Below, piece after piece: positions 33,228-41,066 of a DNA stretch of 64,000 nt (positions within the stretch are counted from its first letter, which is position 1; every line of letters begins with the position of its first letter). The position numbers and the translations under genes are program-made. Source of the DNA: an uncultured Clostridia bacterium (GTDB lineage Bacteria > Bacillota > Clostridia > Christensenellales > Borkfalkiaceae); assembly GCA_947175325.1 (NCBI GenBank), contig CAMWME010000004.1, positions 1-64,000 of the forward strand. The letters are read 5' to 3'. The notes beneath the pieces are model-generated. The model was not told the DNA's origin, did no database searches, and saw only the letters and a program-made list of their open reading frames with translations.

Positions 33228-33678
33228 GCAAGAATTGCAGCAAGACGAAATCGAACGGATTTTACGGGATAATACTTCGGGCGTTTTGGCTGTTATAGAT
33301 ACTGACGGCTACCCCTATTCCGTACCATTAAGCTACGTTTACTCGAACGGTAAAATTTATTTTCACAGCGCCAAATCGGGGCACAAAATCGACGCAATAA
33401 AAAACTGCAAAAAAGCGACGTTTTGCATTATAGATAAAGACGACGTACAGCCCGAAAAATATACTACTTTTTATAAAAGCGTTATTGCTTTCGGCAACGT
33501 CGAAATCGTTGAAGATAGCGCGGAAACATTGTACGCCATTAAAGAATTAGGCGAAAAATATTACCCTAATCACGATAAAGAACTGCAAGCGGAAATAGAA
33601 AAATTCAAATCTGCATTTTTAATTATAAGATTAGATATAGAGCACGTAACGGGCAAGCAAGCAATTGAATTGGTTTAA
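33202..33678 (+). CDS. Pyridoxamine 5'-phosphate oxidase-like FMN-binding protein (NimA-like)
   Basis: The 158-residue split-barrel protein begins with helical EIERILRDNTSGVLAVIDTDGYPYSVPLSYVY, typical of the NimA/PPOX group, and continues IYFHSAKSGHKIDAIKNC. Family members bind FMN or heme and reduce small molecules, sometimes nitroimidazoles. GGGGGG lies 9 nt before ATG. The overlap with pnuC indicates co-expression and perhaps a link to pyridine nucleotide or flavin metabolism. Confidence 0.83.
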   Translation: MFRKMRRFKQELQQDEIERILRDNTSGVLAVIDTDGYPYSVPLSYVYSNGKIYFHSAKSGHKIDAIKNCKKATFCIIDKDDVQPEKYTTFYKSVIAFGNVEIVEDSAETLYAIKELGEKYYPNHDKELQAEIEKFKSAFLIIRLDIEHVTGKQAIELV

Positions 33679-33687
33679 CTGCACTTT

Positions 33688-33705
33688 GTACAAATTTTTG
33701 TACAC
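33688..33705. promoter_or_regulatory. 18-bp palindrome downstream of the NimA-like gene
   Basis: TGTACAAA and TTTGTACA are separated by 2 bp. It could be a weak terminator or a protein-binding site; nothing decides this. Confidence 0.35.
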
Positions 33706-33764
33706 TATTCCTTCACTTTTTATTCAAGCACATGTTACGTTGTACACAATTACTCGGCTTACAA

Positions 33765-33810
33765 ATGTGACTCAAAGTCCGTTGCTATAAAAGTCACATA
33801 ATAGTATAAT
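33765..33810 (+). promoter_or_regulatory. Promoter and operator of the controller/restriction genes
   Basis: TTGCTA (33782-33787) and TATAAT (33805-33810) are 17 bp apart. The half-sites ATGTGACT (33765-33772) and AGTCACAT (33792-33799) are perfect inverted repeats, one upstream of -35 and one in the spacer. GACT/AGTC boxes are typical of C-protein operators. Confidence 0.65.
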
Positions 33811-33833
33811 TTATTTCAATACGAGGTGTTTTA

Positions 33834-34040
33834 ATGGATATTAAACAAGCTGTTGGAAAGCGAGTAAAAGAGCTACGTAATAAAATTGGTATAAGTCAAG
33901 AGGAATTAGCGGATAACGCACAACTTGATAGAACTTATATTACAAGCGTTGAGTGTGGCAAACGTAACATTTCTATCATCAATATAGAAAAATTAGCTAA
34001 CGCTTTAAATGTTACACTTGCCGAATTTTTTACATTTTAG
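33834..34040 (+). CDS. XRE-family controller (C) protein of the restriction-modification system
   Basis: The 68-residue protein is a single helix-turn-helix domain (GKRVKELRNKIGISQEELADNAQLDRTYITSVECGKRNIS), exactly the size of C proteins. These bind operators before their own gene and delay restriction-enzyme expression until methylation is established. The gene is immediately followed by the restriction gene and preceded by a palindromic operator with GACT/AGTC boxes. Confidence 0.88.
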   Translation: MDIKQAVGKRVKELRNKIGISQEELADNAQLDRTYITSVECGKRNISIINIEKLANALNVTLAEFFTF

Positions 34041-34052
34041 GTGGAATTATTA

Positions 34053-34832
34053 ATGAGTACTACTTTTGAAATATTTAAAAAAAGATTTTTAGAAATAGAG
34101 CAAATGGGTTGGATTTCAAGTCATAGAGCTGGCAATGACGGCGGCGTAGGTAACACGTTAGAAGATTTGTTAGATATAGCAGAAAATAATTATCAGTTGC
34201 CAGATATGGGTGAATGGGAAATAAAAAGTCATCGTTCTGCTTCAAGTTCGCTTTTAACATTATTCCATACCGAACCAGAGCCGAGAAGTGCAAAAATAGT
34301 CCCCTCTATTTTGTTACCTCAATATGGTTGGCAACATCAAGAAGCTGGTCTGAAATATCCTAACTCAGAAAGAAGTTTTCGTGCAACTTTACATTTTACT
34401 GAATATAGTGATAGAGGTTTTAAAGTATCTCTCGATTACAGTAAAAAACAATTATATATTGACTTTAATTATAAAAAAATCAGCGAACGGCATAATGCTT
34501 GGAAAGAAGCATTAGAAAAGGGCGTTGGCCTTAATAATTTTGCCATACGCCCTTATTGGAGTTTTGATAATATTCAAAGAATTTTAGAAACAAAGATTGC
34601 AAATCTGCTTTATGTGAATGTTGATAGAAAAACAATAGACGGCATTGAGTATTTTAAATATCAAAATTTTGAGGCCTATATGCAACCTACATTAGAACGT
34701 TTTTTAAAATTAGTCGAAGATGGCTCAATTTATGTAGATTTTGACGCTCGTACAAAGCATAATCACGGCACTAAAATTAGAATAAAGCCGTCAAGAAAAA
34801 TCGATTTATATGACATACATATTGAGGTTTAA
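34053..34832 (+). CDS. MvaI/BcnI-family type II restriction endonuclease
   Basis: The 259-residue enzyme shows GNTLEDLLDIAENN and the catalytic line PDMGEWEIKSHR, with D51, E56 and K58 in the D-x4-E-x-K spacing of MvaI. MvaI and BcnI cleave CC(W/S)GG-type sites as monomers; the recognition site here is not deducible. ATG 34053 is chosen for the AGGTGG site. A longer frame starts at GTG 34041, right after the controller stop. Its stop overlaps the convergent methyltransferase stop by 4 bp. AT-rich, consistent with transfer. Confidence 0.85.
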   Translation: MSTTFEIFKKRFLEIEQMGWISSHRAGNDGGVGNTLEDLLDIAENNYQLPDMGEWEIKSHRSASSSLLTLFHTEPEPRSAKIVPSILLPQYGWQHQEAGLKYPNSERSFRATLHFTEYSDRGFKVSLDYSKKQLYIDFNYKKISERHNAWKEALEKGVGLNNFAIRPYWSFDNIQRILETKIANLLYVNVDRKTIDGIEYFKYQNFEAYMQPTLERFLKLVEDGSIYVDFDARTKHNHGTKIRIKPSRKIDLYDIHIEV

Positions 34833-35683
34833 TCTTTTACAAAATTCAAAATATATTCAAAAGTTGTTCCCATCGTTATATAATTAGTCGGCCAACCAAA
34901 AATGCCAATTCTATTGACTATATTACGTCTATCCCAAATAATTGTATTCTTTAAGCAGTATCCCGCTGCTCGCATAGCGTTAATAACATTAATATGTAAC
35001 GGAACCCTTTTTTTATCTATCCAAGCGTCAGTAATATTTATTAAAACATTAGAATTTTCTGTCAATATGGGTTTTATGTTGGAAAAAACTTCTGTTATTG
35101 CCTTTTCAAAAATAGGTGCTTCCAAAATACCAAGGTCTCTTGGGTCTTGACTATATTGCTCTATCTTTCCATATTGCTCATTATGCCTTTCATCACCTCT
35201 GCGACTTTTATTTGTACGTTGATGATTTAAAATATTAGCATAAGGCGGTGAAGTAACAACTAATTTTACTGATTTTGGTTCAATATAATTAGATATGTTC
35301 CTAGCGTCATCACAAATCGCTATTGCCTTCGCAACTGAATTATCTACTATACGTGATTTCGCTAACTCTATGTATTTTTCATTTAGGTCAAAACCAATAG
35401 CGTTACGCTCACAGTCTTGTGCAGCAACTAATGTTGTACCAGAACCGACAAAAGGATCAAGCACAAGCTCGCCTTTATGCGTAAATAGTTCAATAATTTT
35501 TTTGGGTAGAGAAATCGGGAATGTGGCAGGATGCAAGTTCTTATCACGTACATCACGTTGCTCATATTTAAATTCCCATACCCCAATTTGACATTTCATC
35601 CATTCTCTTGGAGGCAAGCAAGACAACAATTTGCTTGAACAGTCACACGTTTTTGAATGATTTATTTCAATAAAACTGCTCAT
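34829..35683 (-). CDS. DNA methyltransferase A (amino-methylating, motif I before IV)
   Basis: The 284-residue protein carries the SAM motif LDPFVGSGTTLVAA (residues 75-88) followed by the catalytic TSPPYANILN (SPPY at 145-148). SPPY suggests an N4-cytosine or N6-adenine methyltransferase. The order, SAM motif before SPPY, is opposite to that in methyltransferase B. It lies 2 bp downstream of methyltransferase B and probably protects one strand or half-site of the restriction target, as paired enzymes do in BcnI-type systems (inference). Confidence 0.87.
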   Translation of the reverse strand: MSSFIEINHSKTCDCSSKLLSCLPPREWMKCQIGVWEFKYEQRDVRDKNLHPATFPISLPKKIIELFTHKGELVLDPFVGSGTTLVAAQDCERNAIGFDLNEKYIELAKSRIVDNSVAKAIAICDDARNISNYIEPKSVKLVVTSPPYANILNHQRTNKSRRGDERHNEQYGKIEQYSQDPRDLGILEAPIFEKAITEVFSNIKPILTENSNVLINITDAWIDKKRVPLHINVINAMRAAGYCLKNTIIWDRRNIVNRIGIFGWPTNYITMGTTFEYILNFVKD

Positions 35684-35685
35684 TG

Positions 35686-36726
35686 CTATTTCCTTAATGC
35701 ATTTATAAAACGCGAATAGGCATATTGCACAAATTCACTATTTATTTCGTGGCCAATAAAATTGCGCTTCAATTTCTCACAGACAACCCAAGTTGTGCCA
35801 GTACCCATAAACGGGTCATACACAATTCCATTTTTAGGCGAAGCTGCCATAACAATTTGCTCAATCAATTTTTCAGGGAATGAAGCAGTATGGTTGCCGT
35901 CCAAAGGCTGTGTATTGATAGACCAAACATCACCTGGGTTCTTCATTTTGCCATTTGCGCCAAGCACCTTCACCGCATTTAAATCAAAGAAATACGATTT
36001 GCTTTTTACAAAATGATAAACGTGTTCATATGTATTATTAAATCTGTCAGTTACACTTGCCGGTATTCTATTCGGCTTATGCCATATAATATCGTCGCGT
36101 AATATCCAACCGCTTTCTTGCATAGCAATAGCAAATCTTGCAGGAATTAAAAGCAGTTGTTTATTTTGGTATAGCTTTCCATTTTGTTGAATTTTAGGTT
36201 GTAAAGGTTTAGTTGTAAAATACTTCTCTTTTCTCTCTTTTTGGTATTCGGTGACATTGCCGTCATCATCTAAATACTTACTCCAAGCACCCGCACCAGA
36301 GCCAAAAAACGTGTCACCAATATTGACAAACAAGTTCCCATCTTTTTTTAATTTAGATTTAAATTTATCAAAATAAGAAACAAGCGTAGAAACATATAAT
36401 TCCGGTGTGGCCTCAGAGCCTAATTCGCCAGACCCATTATAAATTCGTTTTGCCCAATAAGGCGGTGACGTAACAATAAGGTCTAATGATTCATTTTGAA
36501 TTTCTTCGATAAGTTGCAAACAATCACCACACTTAATGCTGTTTGTTACTTCTATGTCATCTTTTTTATATCTAGAATCTACGGGCTTGTGTGCATCAAT
36601 AGGAATAAGCCAAACACTACCCCTCTTAATTGCACCTTCAATTTTGCCATCATTACAGTAATTATATATTTGACGTTCCGTTACGTTCCATTGCTCGGCT
36701 GTTTCTTTAGCTGTAACATAATCCAT
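35686..36726 (-). CDS. DNA methyltransferase B with N-terminal HTH domain
   Basis: Residues 1-50 form an excisionase/MerR-like HTH (YVTAKETAEQWNVTERQIYNYC, then KRGSVWLIP). The methyltransferase body has catalytic VTSPPYWAKR (SPPY at 87-90) and C-terminal SAM motif DPFMGTGTT (304-312), i.e. the beta-class order. It is an N4C or N6A enzyme. The fused HTH suggests binding to its own promoter, where a palindrome lies between -35 and -10. ATG 36726 is chosen for the AGGGG site and the HTH start; a longer frame to 36789 has no support. Confidence 0.87.
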   Translation of the reverse strand: MDYVTAKETAEQWNVTERQIYNYCNDGKIEGAIKRGSVWLIPIDAHKPVDSRYKKDDIEVTNSIKCGDCLQLIEEIQNESLDLIVTSPPYWAKRIYNGSGELGSEATPELYVSTLVSYFDKFKSKLKKDGNLFVNIGDTFFGSGAGAWSKYLDDDGNVTEYQKERKEKYFTTKPLQPKIQQNGKLYQNKQLLLIPARFAIAMQESGWILRDDIIWHKPNRIPASVTDRFNNTYEHVYHFVKSKSYFFDLNAVKVLGANGKMKNPGDVWSINTQPLDGNHTASFPEKLIEQIVMAASPKNGIVYDPFMGTGTTWVVCEKLKRNFIGHEINSEFVQYAYSRFINALRK

Positions 36727-36756
36727 AAAAGTACCCCTATTGCGCTTATTGGAAAT

Positions 36757-36785
36757 ATTATATTTCTTTTTACAGAAATATGCAA
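36757..36785 (-). promoter_or_regulatory. Methyltransferase promoter with internal operator
   Basis: Minus-strand TTGCAT (36780-36785), 17 bp, TATAAT (36757-36762). The inverted repeat ATATTTC/GAAATAT (36760-36766 and 36775-36781) occupies the spacer. Confidence 0.65.
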
Positions 36786-36847
36786 GCAAATAAACTATGC
36801 TCGTAGGTTGAGTAAAATTATTCGAATAATCCTAAATAAATCTTACC

Positions 36848-36880
36848 AAAAAAAAGACGGTCAAATACCGTCTTTTTTTT
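36848..36880. terminator. Terminator between the methyltransferase promoter and the pectate lyase gene
   Basis: AAAGACGGT pairs with ACCGTCTTT; long A and T runs on both sides. A different stem from T1-T4. Confidence 0.75.
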
Positions 36881-36918
36881 GTGGCGTTGCGGTTTGCACA
36901 TATGTGCAGATTTTTGTA

Positions 36919-36971
36919 TTGACTTTTTATATATCGAGGAATATAATAACGTTAGATTAATTTATTAATCT
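36919..36971 (+). promoter_or_regulatory. Promoter and 5'-UTR hairpin of the PL9-like gene
   Basis: TTGACT (36919-36924), 17 bp, TATAAT (36942-36947). AGATTAA and TTAATCT pair at 36954-36971, just before the GGGGGAAAT ribosome-binding site. Confidence 0.65.
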
Positions 36972-36982
36972 ATGGGGGAAAT

Positions 36983-38593
36983 ATGGATAAGAAACAGATT
37001 TTAAAGCGCTTGGCCGTAGCTTTGGCTTGCTTAGGGTTAAGCTCGTTTACGTTTTTCGGTTGTGCAACGGGTGAAGATACAGACGGCACCGACAGCGCAA
37101 ACAACACGGTAGATATCGGCAACGGCAACACCGATGACATCACCGGAGGTGACAAGACGGACGACGACACCACCGACGACGATAAACGCGGACCCGGAGG
37201 CGGCAACCACGGCAGCACAATCAAAAACCCAGACGAGCCCGATATCAAGGTTTTCGAGGACGATAAAAACGGCGTTCAGCCTACCGTAAAGGATACTTCC
37301 ATTTGGCTTTCCGCAGACGGCAATGACAACAACGACGGCAGCAAGAACGCGCCCTTGTACTCTTTGGCGAAGGCCGTTGAAAAGGCTTCCGCGGGTACTA
37401 CCATTTTCTGTATGCCCGGCGTTTATCATTATTCGGAAAGGGTCAATTTGGCTAAGAGCGGCACGGCGGAACAGCCCATAACCATTCAAGCGTATAACTG
37501 GGGCAACGTTGAGTTCAATTTCAGCGAGCAAGCTCCCGGCAACAACACCCCTGCCGCTATCGGTGTGTTAATTACGGGCGACTACTGGAAGTTACACGGC
37601 TTAACCGTTTGTTACGCGGGCGATAACGGAATCAAAATCGAGGGCTCGTACAACTACCTCGGCAGATGTATTACCCACCACAATTTGGATACGGGTGTTC
37701 AGCTCGGTTTCGGGCACGCAACGAGCAACCCCAATGGCGCACTGTGCAGCAATAACCTTATTGAAAACTGCGACTCTTACCTAAACTGCGACCACGATTC
37801 GAACTACGGCGCAGACGCGGACGGATTTGCTTGCAAAATGTACGCGGGCATCAACAACGCGTTTATAGGTTGCCGCGCGTGGAGAAACGCAGACGACAAC
37901 TGGGACCTTTACGAGATGGACTACTCCGTTCTTATTCAAGATTGTTGGGCTTGGGAAGCCGGCAAAAAGGCAGACTTTATTAGCCCCGAGAAAGGCGTTA
38001 AGGGCTGGGTACAAGAGAGAATTGAAGCATTTCCTCTTGACATAAACGGAAAAGCAATAAAGTACAGAGGTGACGGGTCTTTTAACGGCAACGGAAACGG
38101 CATAAAGCTTGGCGGCAACAGTTCAAACGGTGTTCAGCTAGTTAAAAACTGCGTATCGTTCGGACATAATATTACGAACTCCGTAAAGGGCTTTGACCAG
38201 AACCACAATAAGGGCGGAATTTATTTAACAAACTGCGTTGCGTGGGACAACGGTTATAATTATATGCTTGACGAATCCAGTAAATTCGGACACACTATTG
38301 TGAACTGCTTGTCAATGTATTATCCTAATACGACCGGCAAGGTAAACAAAAACCCCGGCTATCTAAGGGGCACTGGTAAAACTGAAAACAGCAACTTCGG
38401 TTTAACCAGCAGTGGCAAAGGCGACTTACAATACGACACGAATTACGGCACGCTGACTGTGGACGACTTTATAACTTTGAGCGAGGAAGCCGCACTTGCG
38501 CCCCGCCAAAAGGACGGCTCGCTGCCCGACAGCGGATTTGCAAGGCTGAAAGAAACCTCCCCCTTCTACGGCAAGGGTATGGGCTTAGTTTAA
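36983..38593 (+). CDS. Secreted pectate lyase-like lipoprotein (PL9 type beta-helix)
   Basis: The 536-residue product has a lipoprotein signal (lipobox TFFGC, Cys 27), a D/T/G-rich linker to about residue 75 and a right-handed beta-helix domain. The stretch DADGFACKMYAGINNAFIGC, followed by RAWRNADDNWDLYEMD, is characteristic of polysaccharide lyase family 9, whose members use Ca2+ and a lysine base to cleave pectate. It is anchored to the outer face of the membrane by lipidation. It stands alone between strong promoters and terminators at the end of the accessory block. Confidence 0.83.
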   Translation: MDKKQILKRLAVALACLGLSSFTFFGCATGEDTDGTDSANNTVDIGNGNTDDITGGDKTDDDTTDDDKRGPGGGNHGSTIKNPDEPDIKVFEDDKNGVQPTVKDTSIWLSADGNDNNDGSKNAPLYSLAKAVEKASAGTTIFCMPGVYHYSERVNLAKSGTAEQPITIQAYNWGNVEFNFSEQAPGNNTPAAIGVLITGDYWKLHGLTVCYAGDNGIKIEGSYNYLGRCITHHNLDTGVQLGFGHATSNPNGALCSNNLIENCDSYLNCDHDSNYGADADGFACKMYAGINNAFIGCRAWRNADDNWDLYEMDYSVLIQDCWAWEAGKKADFISPEKGVKGWVQERIEAFPLDINGKAIKYRGDGSFNGNGNGIKLGGNSSNGVQLVKNCVSFGHNITNSVKGFDQNHNKGGIYLTNCVAWDNGYNYMLDESSKFGHTIVNCLSMYYPNTTGKVNKNPGYLRGTGKTENSNFGLTSSGKGDLQYDTNYGTLTVDDFITLSEEAALAPRQKDGSLPDSGFARLKETSPFYGKGMGLV

Positions 38594-38604
38594 TAAGTAA
38601 AATA

Positions 38605-38636
38605 AAAAGGCACGGTAACACTCCGTGTCTTTTTTA
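38605..38636 (+). terminator. Terminator T6 after the PL9-like gene
   Basis: GCACGG pairs with CCGTGT, followed by TTTTTT. The stem is related to T1-T4 (GACACxG type) but diverged. Confidence 0.78.
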
Positions 38637-38755
38637 ACGTACTATGCTGCACACTTATTCACTTCTTCAACTTTACAGCTTTGCATATATTCATATATAC
38701 GTTTTTGCAACTCTCCCCTTCAAATTTTTGGCAAGCGGAAGATTTTGCGCTACCG

Positions 38756-38784
38756 TTGACTATTATATATTAGTATGATATAAT
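38756..38784 (+). promoter_or_regulatory. Promoter of nfeD-flotillin
   Basis: TTGACT (38756-38761), 17 bp, TATAAT (38779-38784). Confidence 0.75.
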
Positions 38785-38893
38785 AGTTTCGTTCGGAAAA
38801 TTCAAAATATTTAATAATTCGATAAAAATTTATCTAATTTATGTTTTATAATAATTCACACGGTTTATAAGTATATTGTAGGAGGTTGACGAA

Positions 38894-39511
38894 ATGATTG
38901 AATGGTATTCGGGGCTTACCGTTTTAGAGCAGATTTATTTCTGGCTGGGTATAGCCGCAACCGTGTTTTTAATTATACAGATAGTAATGCTGTGTTTTAC
39001 TTCCTTCGGCGGCGACGTTGATTTGGACGGCGACGGCGATATCGACGTAGACACCGACTCGGGCGTATCCATCTTCACCGTGAAAAGCGTTACCGCTTTC
39101 TTCGCGGTGGGTAGCTGGGCGGGCTTGCTCACTTGTGCACTTATTGCCCAAAACCTACAATGGGTTTCGATAATAGTTGCCCTCGTAGCGGGCTCGGCGG
39201 CGTTTGCGGTGGTGGTTCTCTTGTTGCGGTTTCTGTATAAAATGCAGTCCAACGGAAATTTACAGCTCGACAAGCTTGTGGGCAAGCGCGCAACGGTTTA
39301 CGTTTCCATTCCCGAAAACCGTTCGGGCCGCGGCAAAATAACCATGAACGCGCAAGGGAAATTCGTTGAGCTTGACGCAATGACGGACGGCGAGAGACTT
39401 TCCGTAGACGACGCAGTTGAAATAGTAGCAACCGAAAACGAATGTATGGTTGTTGCAAGAGTTAGCGAAAACGTAGAAAATCCCGAAACGGATACTCCCG
39501 TTGAAGGTTAA
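38894..39511 (+). CDS. NfeD-like membrane protein
   Basis: The 205-residue protein has membrane segments at about 15-36, 62-85 and 90-115, an acidic loop with repeated Asp (DVDLDGDGDIDVD) between the first two and a C-terminal OB-fold-like domain (VGKRATVYVSIPENRSGRGK). NfeD proteins partner flotillins in membrane microdomains. AGGAGG lies 9 nt before ATG and the flotillin gene follows 25 bp later. Confidence 0.83.
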   Translation: MIEWYSGLTVLEQIYFWLGIAATVFLIIQIVMLCFTSFGGDVDLDGDGDIDVDTDSGVSIFTVKSVTAFFAVGSWAGLLTCALIAQNLQWVSIIVALVAGSAAFAVVVLLLRFLYKMQSNGNLQLDKLVGKRATVYVSIPENRSGRGKITMNAQGKFVELDAMTDGERLSVDDAVEIVATENECMVVARVSENVENPETDTPVEG

Positions 39512-39536
39512 AAATATTTTATAAGGAGAAATAAAA

Positions 39537-40979
39537 ATGAACAATTTGTTGGCTATGGGTACCGGCGAAACGATAGGTATCGTTGTCGGAATCGTTGTGG
39601 GACTTGTGCTTTTGATGCTTCTTCTCGTATGCATTGCAAGGTACAAAAAATGTCCTTCGGACAAAGTAATGATTATCTACGGTAAAGTATCCAAGAACAA
39701 GGACGGCACGGGCAGAAGCGCGAAGTGTATTCACGGCGGCGCGGCGCTGGTAGTTCCTTTCTTCCAGTCCTACACCTTCCTTGACTTGACACCCCTTTCC
39801 ATTTCGGTAGACCTTAAAAACGCGCTGTCAAAGCAGAATATCCGTATCGACGTTCCCTCCGTTTTCACGGTTGGTATTTCGACCGACCCCGCGATTATGC
39901 AGAACGCGGCGGAAAGACTTTTAGGCTTACAGCTTAAACAGATTTCCGAACTTGCAAAGGACGTTATCTTCGGTCAGCTCCGTCTGGTTATCGCAACCAT
40001 GGACATCGAGGAAATCAACACCGACCGTGACAAGTTCCTTGAAGCGATTTCCAGAAACGTAGAGGGCGAACTCAAAAAGTTAGGTCTTAAATTAATCAAC
40101 GTTAACGTGACCGATATTTCAGACGAGTCGGGATACATAGCTGCGCTCGGTAAAGAGGCTGCGGCAAAGGCAATAAACGACGCGAAGATTTCGGTTGCGG
40201 AAGAGAATAAGAAAGGTTCCATAGGTGAGGCGAAGGCTCAGATGGAACAGCGTATCAACGTAGCCGAGGCGGAAAGCCGCGCAATCGAGGGCGAAAACAA
40301 AGCTAAGGCAGACATAGCGCAGTCCAAGGCAACCCTCCGTCAACGTGAGGCTGAGGCAATGAAACTTGCGGTTACGGCGGAAAACGTTCAGGCGGCAAAG
40401 GCTAAAGAAGAAAGCTATGCGGCAGAGCAAGCGGCGGAAATCGCGCGTGCAAGTCGTGAAAAGGCAACGAAAGAGGCCGACGTCATCGTTGCAACCGAAA
40501 TCGAAAAGAGAAGAATCGAAATCGAGGCGGACGCGGAAGCGGAAAATATCCGCCGTCGTGCAAAGGGTGAAGCGGATGCTATCTATGCAAGAATGGAAGC
40601 TGAGGCGCGCGGTGTATTGCAAACCTTGACGAAACAAGCCGAAGGTATGCAGAAGCTGGTTAAAGCTGCCGGCAGTGCGGACGAGGCTGTTCGCCTTATG
40701 ATAGCCGACAAGCTCGAAGACCTTGTTGCAACCCAAGTTGAAGCAATCAAGAATATCAAGATTGACAAGGTTACCGTTTGGGACGGCGGACAGAACGGCG
40801 AAGGCAAAACGGCTACTGCGAACTTCCTTTCGGGAATGCTTAAATCCCTTCCTCCGCTTGACGATTTGTACGGAATGGCGGGCTTGAAGATGCCCAAAAT
40901 TATCGCACCCGAAAGCGCGGAAGAGGCCAAGGCGGAGTCCGCGGCACCCGTTGAAACGGCTGAACCCACGGAAGAATAA
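39537..40979 (+). CDS. floT: Flotillin-like SPFH/band 7 protein (FloT/YqiK type)
   Basis: The 480-residue protein has an N-terminal membrane segment (about 10-32), an SPFH domain (about 40-200) and a long Ala/Glu-rich helical region with EAKAQMEQRINVAEAESRAI that forms coiled coils. The tail is acidic. Flotillins organise membrane microdomains and oligomerise. It follows nfeD in the usual two-gene operon, with AAGGAG before ATG. Confidence 0.9.
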   Translation: MNNLLAMGTGETIGIVVGIVVGLVLLMLLLVCIARYKKCPSDKVMIIYGKVSKNKDGTGRSAKCIHGGAALVVPFFQSYTFLDLTPLSISVDLKNALSKQNIRIDVPSVFTVGISTDPAIMQNAAERLLGLQLKQISELAKDVIFGQLRLVIATMDIEEINTDRDKFLEAISRNVEGELKKLGLKLINVNVTDISDESGYIAALGKEAAAKAINDAKISVAEENKKGSIGEAKAQMEQRINVAEAESRAIEGENKAKADIAQSKATLRQREAEAMKLAVTAENVQAAKAKEESYAAEQAAEIARASREKATKEADVIVATEIEKRRIEIEADAEAENIRRRAKGEADAIYARMEAEARGVLQTLTKQAEGMQKLVKAAGSADEAVRLMIADKLEDLVATQVEAIKNIKIDKVTVWDGGQNGEGKTATANFLSGMLKSLPPLDDLYGMAGLKMPKIIAPESAEEAKAESAAPVETAEPTEE

Positions 40980-41017
40980 TCTTGCATATGTTTAAAACTG
41001 CAAATTACTTTTAAAAA

Positions 41018-41056
41018 ATATGTGCCCGCGAGCAAATGCTCGCGGGCACATTTATT
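41018..41056. terminator. Bidirectional terminator between flotillin and mscS
   Basis: A 13-bp perfect stem (TGTGCCCGCGAGC with GCTCGCGGGCACA) and a 4-nt loop, between convergent genes. Confidence 0.88.
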
Positions 41057-41066
41057 TTTATTTAAT

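Larger units (their letters stand above)
38594..38893 (+). other. 300-bp intergenic region between the PL9-like gene and nfeD
   Basis: It contains terminator T6 (38605-38636), then about 120 bp without visible structure. A promoter TTGACT-17-TATAAT (38756-38784) and a 110-nt AT-rich leader ending in AGGAGG before nfeD follow. No credible reading frame was found. Confidence 0.6.

Noticed and set aside
36895-36908. GCACATATGTGC palindrome resembling the dispersed motif core
   Set aside because: It lacks the C-run and the right flank; a short palindrome in AT-rich DNA is likely by chance.
27058-38640. CRISPR array or integron made of the repeated terminators
   Set aside because: Repeats are 0.9-3 kb apart, contain obvious terminator hairpins and have no cas genes or integrase nearby.
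27100-38650. Prophage or insertion sequence in the accessory block
   Set aside because: No capsid, portal, transposase or integrase genes were found; the genes have independent promoters and terminators.
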